Positions 9,553-29,100 of a stretch of 64,000 bases of DNA are shown here, one piece after another. Position 1 is the stretch's first letter. Every line of letters begins with the position of its first letter. The DNA is from Actinophytocola gossypii. GTDB lineage: Bacteria > Actinomycetota > Actinomycetes > Mycobacteriales > Pseudonocardiaceae. The notes beneath the pieces are model-generated. The model was not told the DNA's origin, did no database searches, and saw only the letters and a program-made list of their open reading frames with translations. A program made the translations under genes and the position numbers. Where the stretch lies: positions 454,052 through 518,051 of the forward strand of contig NZ_JAFFZE010000014.1 of NCBI RefSeq assembly GCF_025165815.1, given 5' to 3'.

Positions 9553-11066
9553 GAGATGACCCCGTCCAACATAGTGGCCAGCTTCCTTCTCTCGTTCTTG
9601 CCGTGCGGGCTGAGCGGCAGCTCGTCGAGCACCCGGCAGACGGCCGGCACCTTCGCCGGTTCCAGGCGACGGGCCAGCTCACGCAGGACACGGCGCGGCG
9701 CCAGCTCGGTGACCACGCACAGGGTCAGGTCCCTGGTGTCGGTCGGCGGCAGCGCGGCGGCGGCGTGCACGCCGGGCACGTCCAGCGCGGCCGCCTCGAT
9801 CTCGACCGTGCTCATCCGGATGCCCTTGCGCTTGAACATCTCGTCGCGGCGGCCGGCGAAGTACAGGTAGCCGTCCTCGTCGAGGTGGCCGTAGTCGCCG
9901 GTGTGCAGGCGGGGCGCGCCGGTGCGCTCGTCGCGGCGGAAGGTCCGGGCGGTCTGCTCGGGCGCGCGCCAGTAGCCGGGCATCACGTGCGGGCCGGTGA
10001 CCACGATCTCGCCGGTCTCCCCCGGCGGCAGCGGAACACCGTCCTGGTCGAGGATCGCGACCTCGGTACCCGGCAGCGGCAGGCCGACCGACCCGGGCCG
10101 CTCGGTGTCCTGGTCCGGCGGCATCACCGAGATCCGCTTGCACTCGGTCTGCCCGAACTGCCGCACCACGCGCACGCCGGGGAACGCCGCCCGGAGCGCG
10201 TCGATCGTCACCTGCGGCAGCGCGGCGCCGGTGTTGGTGAACATCCGCACCGGCGGCACCGGCGCGTCGTCCCGGCCGGCCAGGGTGACGATCATGGACG
10301 CGAGCGACGGCACGACCGGCACCACGGTGGCACCGGTCTCGCGCATCCGGCGCAGCAGCGACAGGTCCGACTCCTCGCCGGCGAGCACCACCTCGGCGCG
10401 GGCGGCGCAGGCGAGCAGCACCTTGTGCAGGCCGTAGTCCCAGGACATCGGGAAGCGGCAGAACACGACGTCGTCGGCGCGGTAGCCGAGCGCGGTACGC
10501 AGCGCGCGGACGGCGAACACGGTCTGCGCGTGCGGGGTCATCACGGCCTTCGGCGCGGCCGTGCTGCCGGAGGTGTAGATCAGCGCGGCCAGGTCGGTCG
10601 GCACCGGGCGGGCCGGGCTGGCCGCCCGCAACCCGGTGAGCGACGCGGTCTCGCGCCACACCTTTCCCGCCTCGTGCACCGGGAGCAGGGTGGCCTCGCG
10701 CATCCGCTCCACGCCGGAGTCGTCGACGACCACCAGCCGCGGGTCGGCGTTCTCGAGCACCGACCGCAGGTGGAAGGTCTTCATCGCCGGGTTCAGCGGC
10801 ACGAACACCGCGCCGCGGCGGGAGACCCCGTGGAACATGGCCACCAGCTCGCGGGTGGTGCGGGCCTGGACGAGCACCCGGTCGCCCGGCCGCACGCCCC
10901 GTTCGGCGAGCCACCGGTCGACCGCGTGGCTGTGGTCGGCCAGCTCGGTATAGGTCCACGCGCCCGCCCCGTCCCGCACCGCGACCCGGTCGCCGGAATC
11001 GGCGGCGGCGTCGTCCAGCAGGGAATGCACGATCGCTGGCGAATGGTTTCCGGAAATGACGTCCAC
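9549..11066 (-). CDS. beta-amino acid:ACP ligase (ANL adenylation enzyme), VinN-like
   Basis: This stand-alone adenylation enzyme (505 residues) has the P-loop [10 protein letters not shown] (about 165-174), a core SWDYGL whose Asp sits where VinN-type enzymes bind the substrate amino group, TGDYGH, and the C-terminal catalytic Lys in [10 protein letters not shown] (about 488). It should activate 3-methylaspartate and load it on the discrete ACP. I chose the GTG at 11066 because GGGAGG lies 6 bases upstream; an ATG at 11093 is in frame but lacks a good site. The stop overlaps the decarboxylase start by 4 bp. Assignment as the VinN rather than the VinM counterpart rests on this coupling to the decarboxylase. 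Confidence 0.88.
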   Translation of the reverse strand: MDVISGNHSPAIVHSLLDDAAADSGDRVAVRDGAGAWTYTELADHSHAVDRWLAERGVRPGDRVLVQARTTRELVAMFHGVSRRGAVFVPLNPAMKTFHLRSVLENADPRLVVVDDSGVERMREATLLPVHEAGKVWRETASLTGLRAASPARPVPTDLAALIYTSGSTAAPKAVMTPHAQTVFAVRALRTALGYRADDVVFCRFPMSWDYGLHKVLLACAARAEVVLAGEESDLSLLRRMRETGATVVPVVPSLASMIVTLAGRDDAPVPPVRMFTNTGAALPQVTIDALRAAFPGVRVVRQFGQTECKRISVMPPDQDTERPGSVGLPLPGTEVAILDQDGVPLPPGETGEIVVTGPHVMPGYWRAPEQTARTFRRDERTGAPRLHTGDYGHLDEDGYLYFAGRRDEMFKRKGIRMSTVEIEAAALDVPGVHAAAALPPTDTRDLTLCVVTELAPRRVLRELARRLEPAKVPAVCRVLDELPLSPHGKNERRKLATMLDGVIS

Positions 11067-11113
11067 GACCGGCCTCCCGTCTTTCGGGCACATATTCCGA
11101 GCGCTTTGTCGAA

Positions 11114-11156
11114 ACCGTAACCGCGGGCCGCGCGGGAGTGCACCCCAACCGGCCCC
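11114..11156 (-). promoter_or_regulatory. GGGG direct-repeat box and -10-like hexamer before the ligase-decarboxylase-mutase-P450-PKS1 operon
   Basis: On the minus strand, GGGGCCGGTTGGGG (11156 to 11143) is followed after exactly 23 bases by TACGGT (11119-11114), a plausible -10. The box ends 76 bases before the GTG start at 11066. The same box layout recurs before other operons of the cluster. Confidence 0.5.
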
Positions 11157-11160
11157 TATT

Positions 11161-12675
11161 TCACCCGGCCACCACCTCGGCGGCGAGCGCGCGCAGGGCG
11201 GGCCGGTCCACCTTGCGGTTTCCGTTGAGCGGCAGGTCGGCCAGGTGCCGGTAGTGCCGGGGCACCAGGCGCAGCGGCAGCACGTCGCGCAGCGCGCGGG
11301 AGAACGCCACCGGGGCCCGGCGCTCGCCGGTGTAGAACACCACCAGCTCGGTCTCGCCGCCGGCCGTGGTGTCCAGGGTGACCGCGTCGTCGACCCCGGG
11401 GCAGCCGCGCAGCGCGTGGTCGATCTCGGCCAGCTCAACGCGCCAGCCGTGCACCTGGACCTGGGAGTCCAGCCGGCCGAGGTAGAGCAGCTCACCCGAC
11501 TCGGCGGGGCGTACCCGGTCGCCGGTGCGGTACCAGACCCGGCCGTCCCGTTCGACGAACCGGCCCGTGCCGTCGGCCGGGTCCAGGTAGCCCGGGGTGA
11601 GCTGCGGGCCGCTCACCCACAGCTCGCCCTCGGCCCCCGCCTGCTCGCCGTCTGGGCCGACGATCAGCTGCTCGTGGCCGTCGTGCAGGGCGCCGATCGG
11701 GACCACGCCGTTCGCGGCGAGCCGGGTCGACTCCGGCGTGAACCGGTGCCGGGAGACGGTGATCGTCAGCTCGGTCGGCCCGTACAGGTTCTCCACGGAC
11801 GAGCCGGGGGCGGCGGCCTGCCAGTCCTCGGCGTCCTGGCAGCGCAGGGCCTCCCCGGCGAAGAAGCTCCAGCGCAGCGACGGCAGGGCGCCCGGCGTGA
11901 GCCCGCCGAGCCTGCGGACCAGCGAGACGCTGCTCGGCGTGGAGAACCACACCGACACCCGGTGCTCGGCGAGGAACGCGGGCAGCTCCCGGTAGGCCCC
12001 GCCGGGGACGCGCAGCAGCCGCGCGCCCGCGCCCCAGGCGCAGAACAGGTCGAACATGGCGCAGTCGAAGTTGAGGTCGAACGTCTGGGAGAAGACGTCG
12101 TCCGGACCGAAGTCGTAGCGCTCGTCGAGCAGGCGGAAGTAGTGCGCCAGGCTGCCGTGGGTGATCGGCACGCCCTTGGGCCGGCCGGTCGAGCCGGAGG
12201 TGAACAGCACGTACGCGGCGTCCTCGGCTGCCACCGGCCTTGGCTCGGTCAGCACCGGCTCGGCCGGGACCGGCAGCGACCCGGGGCGGTCCGGGGCCAG
12301 TACCGGCAGGTCGGGGAGGTCGGGCAGCGCGGCGTGTCCCCGGTCGTCGACGACGAGCGCGGCGACGCCGGCCGCGTCGAGCATGCTCCTGGTCCGCGCG
12401 GCCGGGAAGTCGGGGCGCAGCGGGACGACGGTGGCGCCGGCGTAGAGCGCGGCGAGCACGCCGACGTACGCGGTGACGCTCTCGCCGGCGAGCACGCCGA
12501 CCGGGCCGGGGCGGGTGCCATGGCCGGTGAGCGCGGACGCCCAGCGCAGGGCGGTCCGGTGCGCCTCGGCGTAGCTGATCGCGGCCGTACCGACACGCAC
12601 CGCCTCGTTCTCCGGTGCCCGGCGCAGGCCGAGGAGAAATCGTTCGGACAGGCTCACGGTTGTTGTCTCGTTCAT
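11161..12675 (-). CDS. amino acid:ACP ligase (ANL adenylation enzyme), VinM-like
   Basis: A second free-standing adenylation enzyme (504 residues) with P-loop [11 protein letters not shown] (about 156-166), DltA-like core [23 protein letters not shown] and a terminal catalytic Lys in [10 protein letters not shown] (about 488). It resembles D-alanine-ACP ligases. In the vicenistatin system VinM attaches L-alanine to the amine of 3-aminoisobutyryl-ACP to protect it during chain extension, and I infer the same capping role here. It is read away from the discrete ACP gene (69-bp shared gap) and leads, after 94 bp, into the starter operon. Which amino acid it activates cannot be read reliably by eye. 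Confidence 0.88.
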   Translation of the reverse strand: MNETTTVSLSERFLLGLRRAPENEAVRVGTAAISYAEAHRTALRWASALTGHGTRPGPVGVLAGESVTAYVGVLAALYAGATVVPLRPDFPAARTRSMLDAAGVAALVVDDRGHAALPDLPDLPVLAPDRPGSLPVPAEPVLTEPRPVAAEDAAYVLFTSGSTGRPKGVPITHGSLAHYFRLLDERYDFGPDDVFSQTFDLNFDCAMFDLFCAWGAGARLLRVPGGAYRELPAFLAEHRVSVWFSTPSSVSLVRRLGGLTPGALPSLRWSFFAGEALRCQDAEDWQAAAPGSSVENLYGPTELTITVSRHRFTPESTRLAANGVVPIGALHDGHEQLIVGPDGEQAGAEGELWVSGPQLTPGYLDPADGTGRFVERDGRVWYRTGDRVRPAESGELLYLGRLDSQVQVHGWRVELAEIDHALRGCPGVDDAVTLDTTAGGETELVVFYTGERRAPVAFSRALRDVLPLRLVPRHYRHLADLPLNGNRKVDRPALRALAAEVVAG

Positions 12676-12744
12676 TTTTCCTCGCTCCGAAGAATGCTAT
12701 GCTTTCCCCGTTCTTGCCGGGTAAGACAAACAGGAGCCGATACC
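12676..12744. promoter_or_regulatory. divergent promoter region between VinM-like ligase and starter ACP
   Basis: This 69-bp gap is unusually AT-rich for the window. It holds a TATGCT hexamer (12698-12703) that could be a -10 for the ACP, and AGGAG at 12732-12736 as its ribosome site. No GGGG direct repeat is present. The promoter call is tentative. Confidence 0.4.
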
Positions 12745-12996
12745 ATGTGGGACGACCAGTTCGAGGCTTTACTCCGCCAGTACCTGCCATTCATCGAGGC
12801 CGACGAGAAACTCGCCTCGGACAGCCCGCTGCGTGATTTCGGGCTCGACTCGCTCGGCACCGTCGAGCTGCTCGCGGCGCTGGAGTCCACGTACGACGTC
12901 CGGTTCACCGACGACGCGCTGGCGCTGGAGTCGTTCGAGACGCCGGCGGTGCTGTGGTCCACGCTGGCCTCCGTGCGGACCGCCCAGCACGTGTAG
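12745..12996 (+). CDS. discrete acyl carrier protein for the starter unit, VinL-like
   Basis: An 83-residue free ACP with the phosphopantetheine site [11 protein letters not shown] (Ser36). It is the natural carrier on which the beta-amino acid is loaded, decarboxylated and capped before transfer to the loading ACP of PKS1, as VinL does. The ATG at 12745 has AGGAG about 8 bases upstream. Codon 9 is TTA (12769-12771), a very rare codon in high-GC actinomycetes and a possible bldA control point. The gene converges with the acyltransferase gene, leaving 19 bp between the stops. Confidence 0.93.
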   Translation: MWDDQFEALLRQYLPFIEADEKLASDSPLRDFGLDSLGTVELLAALESTYDVRFTDDALALESFETPAVLWSTLASVRTAQHV

Positions 12997-13015
12997 GACA
13001 TCAGGGCGGCCACGC

Positions 13016-13954
13016 TCAGCCCAGCTGGGCGTGGCGCCTCGGCCGCATCGCCGACCTCGGGTTCACCGCGACCACCTCGACGTGCCGCGTGGTCGCCGGC
13101 ACCCGGCCGAACAACCGGTCCGGCCCGCACACGTACACCGTCCCCACCCCGCGTTCGACCAGCGAGGCCACCACGTCCGGCCAGCGCAACGGGCGCACGA
13201 CGCTGTCCAGCAGCATGGTGGCCACCCCGGCTCCGGTGGTCACCAGCGAACCGTCCTGGTCGGCGACGACCGGCACCCTCGGGTCGGCGAACGCCAGCCC
13301 GTCCAGCACCTCGGCGGCGATCCGGTCGCGCAACGGCCCGAACGCCGCCGAGTGCATGGGCGGGCGCATCGTGTAGAGCGACATCCCGCCGGCGGCACGC
13401 AGCCGGGTGGTCAGCCGGTCGAGGGAGCCCTCGCGCAGCGACACCATGTAGAAGTCGTCGTCGACGTAGCAGGAGATGTCGTACCACTCGCCGCGCGCGT
13501 CCAGCTCGGCCAGCAGCTCGCGCAGCACCGGCTCGGGGGTCCGCACGAACGAGTGGGTCACCACGTCCTGGTGCTCGGTGGCGAAGTACTCCTCCAGGCA
13601 GCGGGCGAGCCGCGCGGTCAGCCGGATCGTGTCCGGCACCGGCAGCGCGCCGACGTGCCCGACCAGCGGCTTCTCGCCGAAGCTCGGGCCGACGCAGAAG
13701 TCCGGGGTCACGCCGTACTCGTCCTCGGCCCACCGGGCGAGCGCGAGGCAGTTGACGAGGAACGCGACCTGCGCGGCCTCGGAGTAGTCACCGCCAGCGC
13801 GGAACCGGTCGAGCAGCGAGTACCCGAGCACGTCGTCAGCGACCGAGGTCAGCTCCCTGGCGTGGGCGTTGGTGAGCATGAAGCGGCCGACGTCGGCGAA
13901 GGCGGTCGGCCCCATGCCGGGGAAGACGACCGCGGTTCCGGTCCGCTCGTTCAT
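13016..13954 (-). CDS. trans-acting acyltransferase for the capped starter, VinK-like
   Basis: This 312-residue protein has a malonyltransferase-type fold start (AVVFPGMGP) and an active-site elbow VGPSFGE with Ser91. It lacks the Arg and HAFH signatures of malonyl-specific ATs. A histidine in PPMHSAAF (about residue 200) is a candidate base. In vicenistatin VinK moves the dipeptidyl starter from VinL to the VinP1 loading ACP; the N-terminal ACP of PKS1 fits that acceptor. Its ATG overlaps the stop of the iminopeptidase gene by 4 bp. Whether it could also help the damaged AT of PKS1 module 1 is unknown. Confidence 0.87.
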   Translation of the reverse strand: MNERTGTAVVFPGMGPTAFADVGRFMLTNAHARELTSVADDVLGYSLLDRFRAGGDYSEAAQVAFLVNCLALARWAEDEYGVTPDFCVGPSFGEKPLVGHVGALPVPDTIRLTARLARCLEEYFATEHQDVVTHSFVRTPEPVLRELLAELDARGEWYDISCYVDDDFYMVSLREGSLDRLTTRLRAAGGMSLYTMRPPMHSAAFGPLRDRIAAEVLDGLAFADPRVPVVADQDGSLVTTGAGVATMLLDSVVRPLRWPDVVASLVERGVGTVYVCGPDRLFGRVPATTRHVEVVAVNPRSAMRPRRHAQLG

Positions 13955-14868
13955 CGTTGGTCCCTTTCGGACTCCAGCTCGGTGAGGAACCCGGTCAGCA
14001 CCTCGGTGAACCGCTCCGGTTCCTCGAGGTGCGGCAGGTGGCTGGAGTGCTCCAGGACCTCCCACCGGGCACCGGGAACGAGGTCGAGGTAGGGCCGCAG
14101 CGTGGCCGGTGTGGCCTCGTCGTGCCGCCCGGACAGCACGAGCGTCGGTGCGGCGATGTCGGGCAGGCAGTCGACCACGGACCAGTCGCGCAGGGTGCCG
14201 GTCACGTGGAACTCGCTCGGCCCGTTCATGGTGAAGTAGACGGTCGGGTCGTTCGCGATCTCCATGAACGACGCCAGGTAGTCCCTCGGCCAGGGCTGCA
14301 CGCGGCACACGTGCCGGTCGTAGAACACCCGCATCGCCGCGAAGTACTCGTCGCTGTCGGTGGTGCCGGCCGCTTCGTGCCGCAGCAGCGTCTCGTTGGT
14401 CCCGGGCGGCAGGTCGGCCCGCAGCCTGGCGGCCTCGGCCAGCCAGAGCGGGTAGGACGCCGGTGCGTTCGCGATCACCAGCCCGCGCAGTCCCGGCGGG
14501 CGGTTCGCCGCGTGCCTGGCGACCAGCGGGCCGCCCCAGGAGTGGCCGAACAACACGTAGTCGTCGGCGACCCCGAGCCGGTCGAGCAGGTTGGCCAGCT
14601 CGTCGAGGAACAGCTCCGGGGTCCAGAAGTCGGCGCCCCGGTCGGGCAGGTGGGTGGAGCCGCCGTTGCCGAGCTGGTCGTAGTGCACCACCGGCCAGCC
14701 GTGCTCGGCGAGCCCGGCGAGGCTCAGCAGGTAGTCGTGGGTACTGCCCGGTCCGCCGTGCACGACGACGACCGCGGGCCGGCCATCGTGCGGGCGGCCG
14801 GTCACCCGGTACCAGGTCTGGAAACCGCGGAACGGCACCAGACCCTTGTCGTCCGGGGGCAACGACAT
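13951..14868 (-). CDS. proline-iminopeptidase-like amidohydrolase, VinJ-like
   Basis: An alpha/beta hydrolase of the S33 family (305 residues) with oxyanion motif HGGPG (37-41), nucleophile elbow GHSWGG (Ser110), an acid in SGRHDEATP and a His in HSSHLPHLEEP. In vicenistatin VinJ removes the protecting aminoacyl group from the finished chain so the amine can attack the thioesterase-bound carbonyl. The gene is coupled to the trans-acyltransferase by a 4-bp overlap. The ATG at 14868 follows AGGTGA; a longer frame upstream has no matching family sequence. Confidence 0.88.
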   Translation of the reverse strand: MSLPPDDKGLVPFRGFQTWYRVTGRPHDGRPAVVVVHGGPGSTHDYLLSLAGLAEHGWPVVHYDQLGNGGSTHLPDRGADFWTPELFLDELANLLDRLGVADDYVLFGHSWGGPLVARHAANRPPGLRGLVIANAPASYPLWLAEAARLRADLPPGTNETLLRHEAAGTTDSDEYFAAMRVFYDRHVCRVQPWPRDYLASFMEIANDPTVYFTMNGPSEFHVTGTLRDWSVVDCLPDIAAPTLVLSGRHDEATPATLRPYLDLVPGARWEVLEHSSHLPHLEEPERFTEVLTGFLTELESERDQR

Positions 14869-15037
14869 GATCTCACCTGACTTTCCGACGACGACCGGTT
14901 TCGACGGTGGCAGCGGGGAAACCGCGCGACAACCCCAGTTCCGTGCGGGCGGGGTCGGTAGGGGCGGCCACGGGTTGCCGCCGGCACCCGCCGCTCGGCA
15001 CGGTGGCGGCACGTCTGTCCTCGAGTTCGGAGCCGCC
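14869..15037. promoter_or_regulatory. divergent promoter region with a GGGG direct-repeat box before the type II thioesterase
   Basis: The gap separates the VinJ-like gene (minus) from the thioesterase (plus). On the plus strand GGGGTCGGTAGGGG (14951-14964) matches boxes seen before other operons and ends 73 bases before the thioesterase ATG. No convincing -10 lies 23 bases downstream here, unlike at three other sites. I see no clear promoter for the minus-strand gene. Confidence 0.4.
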
Positions 15038-15778
15038 ATGACCTCCCCTGTCAGTCCCTGGGTGCGCCGGTTCGTGCCCGCCCCGGACGCGCCCGCCCGG
15101 CTGGTCTGCTTCCCGCACGCCGGCGGGTCGGCGACCTACTACCTGCCGGTGGCCCGCGGCCTCGCGCCGTCGGTCGACGTGCTGGCGATCCAGTACCCGG
15201 GCCGGCAGGACCGCCGGCACGAACCCAACATCGACGACATCGAGCGGCTGGCCGACCTGGTGGTCGCGGAGCTGGCGCCGTGGTGCGACCGGCCGGTCGG
15301 GTTGTTCGGGCACAGCATGGGCGCGCTGGTGGCCTACGAGGTCGCCCGGCGGCTGGACACCGCGCCCTCGGTCCTGTTCGCCTCCGGCCGGCGCGCTCCG
15401 TCGCGGCACCGGGACACCGACGTGCACCGGCTGGACGACGACCGGCTGCGGGCCGAGCTGGCGCGGCTGTCCGGCACCGGCGCCGGCCTGCTCGACGACG
15501 AGGACATGCTGGCGATGATCCTGCCGGCCACCCGCGCCGACTACCGGGCCGTCGAGTCCTACCGGTACCGCCCCGGTCCACCGCTGACCTGCCCGGTGCT
15601 CGCGATGGTCGGCGACGCGGACACCGAGGCGACCGTGGACGAGGTCGCCGACTGGCGCGCCCACACCAGCGGCGAGTTCGAGCTGAGGGTCTTCGACGGC
15701 GGCCACTTCTACCTCACCGACCACGCCGGCACCGTGCTGGGCATGGTGGCCGACCGGCTGCCCGCGGCGGTGCGATGA
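15038..15778 (+). CDS. type II thioesterase
   Basis: A 246-residue stand-alone thioesterase of the kind found in PKS and NRPS clusters: N-terminal LVCFPHAGGSA, nucleophile GHSMGAL (Ser93), and the catalytic His in FDGGHFYL (about 224). It hydrolyses misprimed or stalled acyl groups from the carrier proteins of the assembly line. It is monocistronic, facing away from the VinJ-like gene and converging on the N-methyltransferase, with a strong hairpin over its stop codon. Confidence 0.93.
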   Translation: MTSPVSPWVRRFVPAPDAPARLVCFPHAGGSATYYLPVARGLAPSVDVLAIQYPGRQDRRHEPNIDDIERLADLVVAELAPWCDRPVGLFGHSMGALVAYEVARRLDTAPSVLFASGRRAPSRHRDTDVHRLDDDRLRAELARLSGTGAGLLDDEDMLAMILPATRADYRAVESYRYRPGPPLTCPVLAMVGDADTEATVDEVADWRAHTSGEFELRVFDGGHFYLTDHAGTVLGMVADRLPAAVR

Positions 15779-15825
15779 AGGACGCCGTCGTCGTACTCGA
15801 CGCGACGACGGCGTCCTTCATCGCA
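15771..15825. terminator. perfect 23-bp inverted repeat between convergent genes
   Basis: Arms 15771-15793 and 15803-15825 are exact reverse complements around a 9-base loop. The left arm contains the thioesterase stop codon and the right arm ends one base before the stop of the convergent N-methyltransferase. It should act as a bidirectional terminator. Confidence 0.8.
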
Positions 15826-15826
15826 C

Positions 15827-16540
15827 TCAGTCCCGCACGCCGACGAACAGGCCGCGGGCGGTGGGGCCCTCCTCCAGGTAGGTCGGGGCCCACCCGGCGC
15901 GGCGGAACGCCTGCTCGTACTCGTCACGGGTGAACAGGGTGATCAGCGTGGACTCCGCCAGGTGCCGGACGCCCGCGTGGTTGGCGGCCACCAGGTAGTG
16001 CACGTCCATCCGGGTGGCGTTGCCCTCCAGCGACGCGTGCGACACCCGGGCGATCGTCCGCCCCGGTGCCCGGATCACGTCGCCGGCCACGTAGCCGGGG
16101 AGGAACGTCTCCGGGAACCACCACGGGTCGACCACGAGCACGCCGCCGGGGACCGTGTGCCTGGCGAACCGCCGCAGCGCGGTCTCCAGGTCCTCGGTCG
16201 TGCGCATGTGCCCGATCGAGCTGAACAGGCAGGTGACGGCGTCGAACTCGCGGCCGAGGTCGAAGTCGCTCATGTCGCCGAGGTGCAGCGGCACGTCCGG
16301 CAGCCGCTCCTTCGCGGCCAGCAGCATGTCCTCGGACAGGTCCAGTCCCGCGACGTCGGGGAACGTGCCGGACAGGTGTTGCAGGTGCTCGCCGGTGCCG
16401 CACGCGACGTCCAGCAGCGACGTCGCGTCCGGCTTCTCGGCGAGGATGAGCCGCGCCACCTGGGCGGACTCGGTCGCGTAGTCCTTGCCCCGCCCCTGGT
16501 GGATCAGGTCGTAGAGCTCCGCGTCCTCGGACTCATACAT
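15827..16540 (-). CDS. NDP-aminosugar N-methyltransferase (DesVI/TylM1 family)
   Basis: The 237-residue protein has the SAM motif LLDVACGTGEHL (about 42-53) and follows the DesVI/TylM1 family closely, including GRGKDYA near the N-terminus, WWFPETF, RVSH, EGNATRM and a GRGLFVGV ending. These enzymes mono- or di-methylate the amino group of NDP-3-amino-deoxyhexoses. It is the last gene of the long minus-strand operon, 9 bp after the PKS-D stop, with a GGAGG site before its ATG. It complements the aminotransferase at 53443-54552 although the two genes are 37 kb apart. Confidence 0.9.
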   Translation of the reverse strand: MYESEDAELYDLIHQGRGKDYATESAQVARLILAEKPDATSLLDVACGTGEHLQHLSGTFPDVAGLDLSEDMLLAAKERLPDVPLHLGDMSDFDLGREFDAVTCLFSSIGHMRTTEDLETALRRFARHTVPGGVLVVDPWWFPETFLPGYVAGDVIRAPGRTIARVSHASLEGNATRMDVHYLVAANHAGVRHLAESTLITLFTRDEYEQAFRRAGWAPTYLEEGPTARGLFVGVRD

Positions 16541-16549
16541 CTTCCCTCC

Positions 16550-26191
<9,642 letters not shown>

Positions 26192-26198
26192 GCCGGCC

Positions 26199-29100
26199 TC
26201 ACATCTCTCGCGTGGCGTCGTCGAGCTCGAATGCCCTGCTGATCAGCTTTTCGGTGTCCATGTCGTCGATCGAGGAGTCGTCGGTGGCCGGGTCGGGGGT
26301 CGGCTCGGCCGTGATGCCCGCGAGGTCGAGCAGGCTGTGCAGCAGGCCCGCGTCGCGCAGCCGGGCGAGCGGGATCGACGACAGCGCCGCGCGGATTCGC
26401 TCGTCGGTGTCCGCCGCCTGCTCGCCGGTCCCGCCGTCGGCCTGGTCCGGAACCAGCTCGGCCAGCAGGTGCCGGGCGAGCACGAGCGCGTTCGGGTAGT
26501 CGAAGATCAGGGTCGCCGGCAGGGTCAGCCCGGTGAGCAGCGTGAGCTTGTTCCGGAAGCCCACCGCGGCGAGCGAGTCGAAGCCCAGCTCGTTGAACGC
26601 CCGCTCCGGCTCGACCGCCGCCGGCCCGGCGTGGCCGAGCAGCTTCGCCGCCTCGGTGCGCACCAGGTCGAGCAGCAGCGGCTCCCGGTCGTGCGGCGGC
26701 AGCTCGGCCAGCCGGTCCCGGAGCTTCCCGCCCGCACCCCCGCCGGCCGGTCCGGCGGGCGTGGTGTCCGCGACCCGCCGCACCGGTGTCCTGGCCAGCC
26801 CGCGCAGCAGCGGCGGGGTGTCCTCGCCGCCCAACGCGTCCTGGTCGAGCCGGATCGGCAGCAGTACCGCGTCCGGCAGCCCGCCCGCGGTGTCCAGGAG
26901 GGACAGTCCGGCCGCGGGGGTGAGCGGGGCGATCCCGGCGGCCGCGAGCCGGCGCAGGTCGGCGTCGCCGAGCCCGGCGCCCATGCCGGTCGTTCCGGTG
27001 TCCCAGAGGCCCCAGGCCAGCGACCGCCCCGGCAGTCCGAGCGCGCGGCGGTGCGCGGCCAGCGCGTCGAGGTAGCCGTTGGCGGCCGCGTAGTTGGCCT
27101 GCCCCGGCGCACCGAGCACCGAGGACGCCGAGGAGAACAGCACGAACGCGGACAGGTCGAGGGTCGCGGTCAGCTCGTGCAGGTGCCAGGCGGCGTCGAC
27201 CTTGGGCCGCAGCACCTCGTCGAGCCGGTCCTGGGTCAGCGAGTCGAGCAGGCCGTCGGCGGTGACGCCGGCCGCGTGCACGACCCCGGTCAGCGGGTGC
27301 TCCGCCGGGATCCCGGCCAGCACCGCGGCCAGCGCGTCCCGGTCGGCGGTGTCGCAGGCGACCACCGACACCTCGGCGCCGAGCGCGGCCAGTTCGGCGC
27401 CCAGTTCGGCGGCGCCGGGGGCGGCCGGGCCGCGCCGGCTGGTCAGCAACAGGTGCCGCACGCCGTGCTCGGCCACCAGGTGGCGGGCGACCAGGCCGCC
27501 GAGCGCACCGGTCCCGCCGGTCACCAGCACGGTGCCGGTACCGAACGCGGTCCGCCCGGTGTCGGTCGGGGCGGCCGTCAGGCGTGGGGTGTGCACGACG
27601 CCGGCGCGCACCGCGAGCTGCGGTTCGCCCGCGCCGAGCGCGGCCGGCAGGGCCGCGACCGACTCCGGGTCGCCGTCCACGTCGACGAGCACGATCCGGC
27701 CGGGGTGCTCCGCCTGCGCCGAGCGCACCATGCCCCAGGCGGCGGCGCCGGCGAGGTCGGTGACGTCCTCGGTGCCGGTGCTCACCGCGCCGCTGGTCAC
27801 CACGAGCAGCGTGGCCTCGGCGGCGAGCCCGGCCCGCAGCAGCCCGAGCAGCCGCCGGCTCTGCTCCCGCGCGGTGCCCGCGTCGGCCCCGCCGCCGCAC
27901 GGCAGCACCACCACCTCGGCGGTACCGGCGTCGGCCAGGTCCGCGGACAGCGGCGCGCCGAGCGCGTTGGTCAGGCCCCACGGGTCCGGGCCGACCACGT
28001 GCCAGCGGTCCACCGGCCGGGTCCTGGTCGGCACCGGGACCCAGCCGAGGCGCAGCAGCGTGCCGTCCGTCTCGGTGGGCACCGGCTCGGCGGCCGGGCG
28101 GACCGCGAGCGACTCGACCACCGCGACCGGTCGCCCGGCCGGGTCGGCGATCTCCACGGTCAGGCCCGTGGTCCCGGGCCGGACCCGCACCCGCAGCTCG
28201 GTGGCGCCGGTGGCGTACAGCTCCACGCCGGCGGCCCCGAACGGCAGCACCGGCCCGTCGGCGGCGACCGCGCTGTGCGCCACCGCCTGCCAGGCCGCGT
28301 CCAGCACCGCCGGGTGCGTGCCGTAGGCGTCCACATCGGACGCGTCGGGCAGGGACACCTCGGCGTGGACGTCGTCGCCGTGCCGCCAGACCGCGCGCAC
28401 GCCCTGGAACGCCGGCCCGTAGGCGATGCCGGACTCGGCGAGCGCCGGGTACCAGCCGTCGAGCGGGACCGGGGTGGCGCCGGCCGGTGGCCACTGCGCC
28501 AGGTCGAACTCCGCGGGCGCGCCGGCCGCGGTGAGCACCCCGGTCGCGTGCCGCCGCCAGCCGGCGCCGGGCGGCCGGGAGTGCACGGCGAACCGGCGGG
28601 CGCCCCGCTCGTCGGGTCCGCCCACCTCCACCTGCACCCGCACGGGCGCGTCCGGCGGCAGCACCAGCGGTTCCTCGAACGTCAGCTCCTCGATCCGGCC
28701 GCAGCCGACCTCGTCGCCGGCGCGGACCGCGAGCTCCACGAAACCCGTGCCGGGGAACAGGACCGAGCCGTGCACCACGTGGTCGGCGAGCCACGGCTGG
28801 GTGCCGGTCGACAGGGTGCCGCGCAGCACCGCGCCACCGGTCTCGGCCAGCTCGACCGCGGCGCCGACCAGCGGGTGCCCGCCACCCGCGCTGTCCGAGG
28901 CTGCGCTGTCCAGCCAGTACCGCTCGCGCTGGAAGGCGTAGGTGGGCAACGGAACCAGCCGCGCTCCCCGTGGCTCGAACAGTGGCGAGAACAGCGCCCG
29001 CCAGTCGACCGGGGTCCCGGTGACGTGCAGCCGGGCCAGCGCGGTCAGCAGCGCGCGCGGCTCGTCGACGTCCCGGTGCGCCACCGGCGTGACCACGGTC

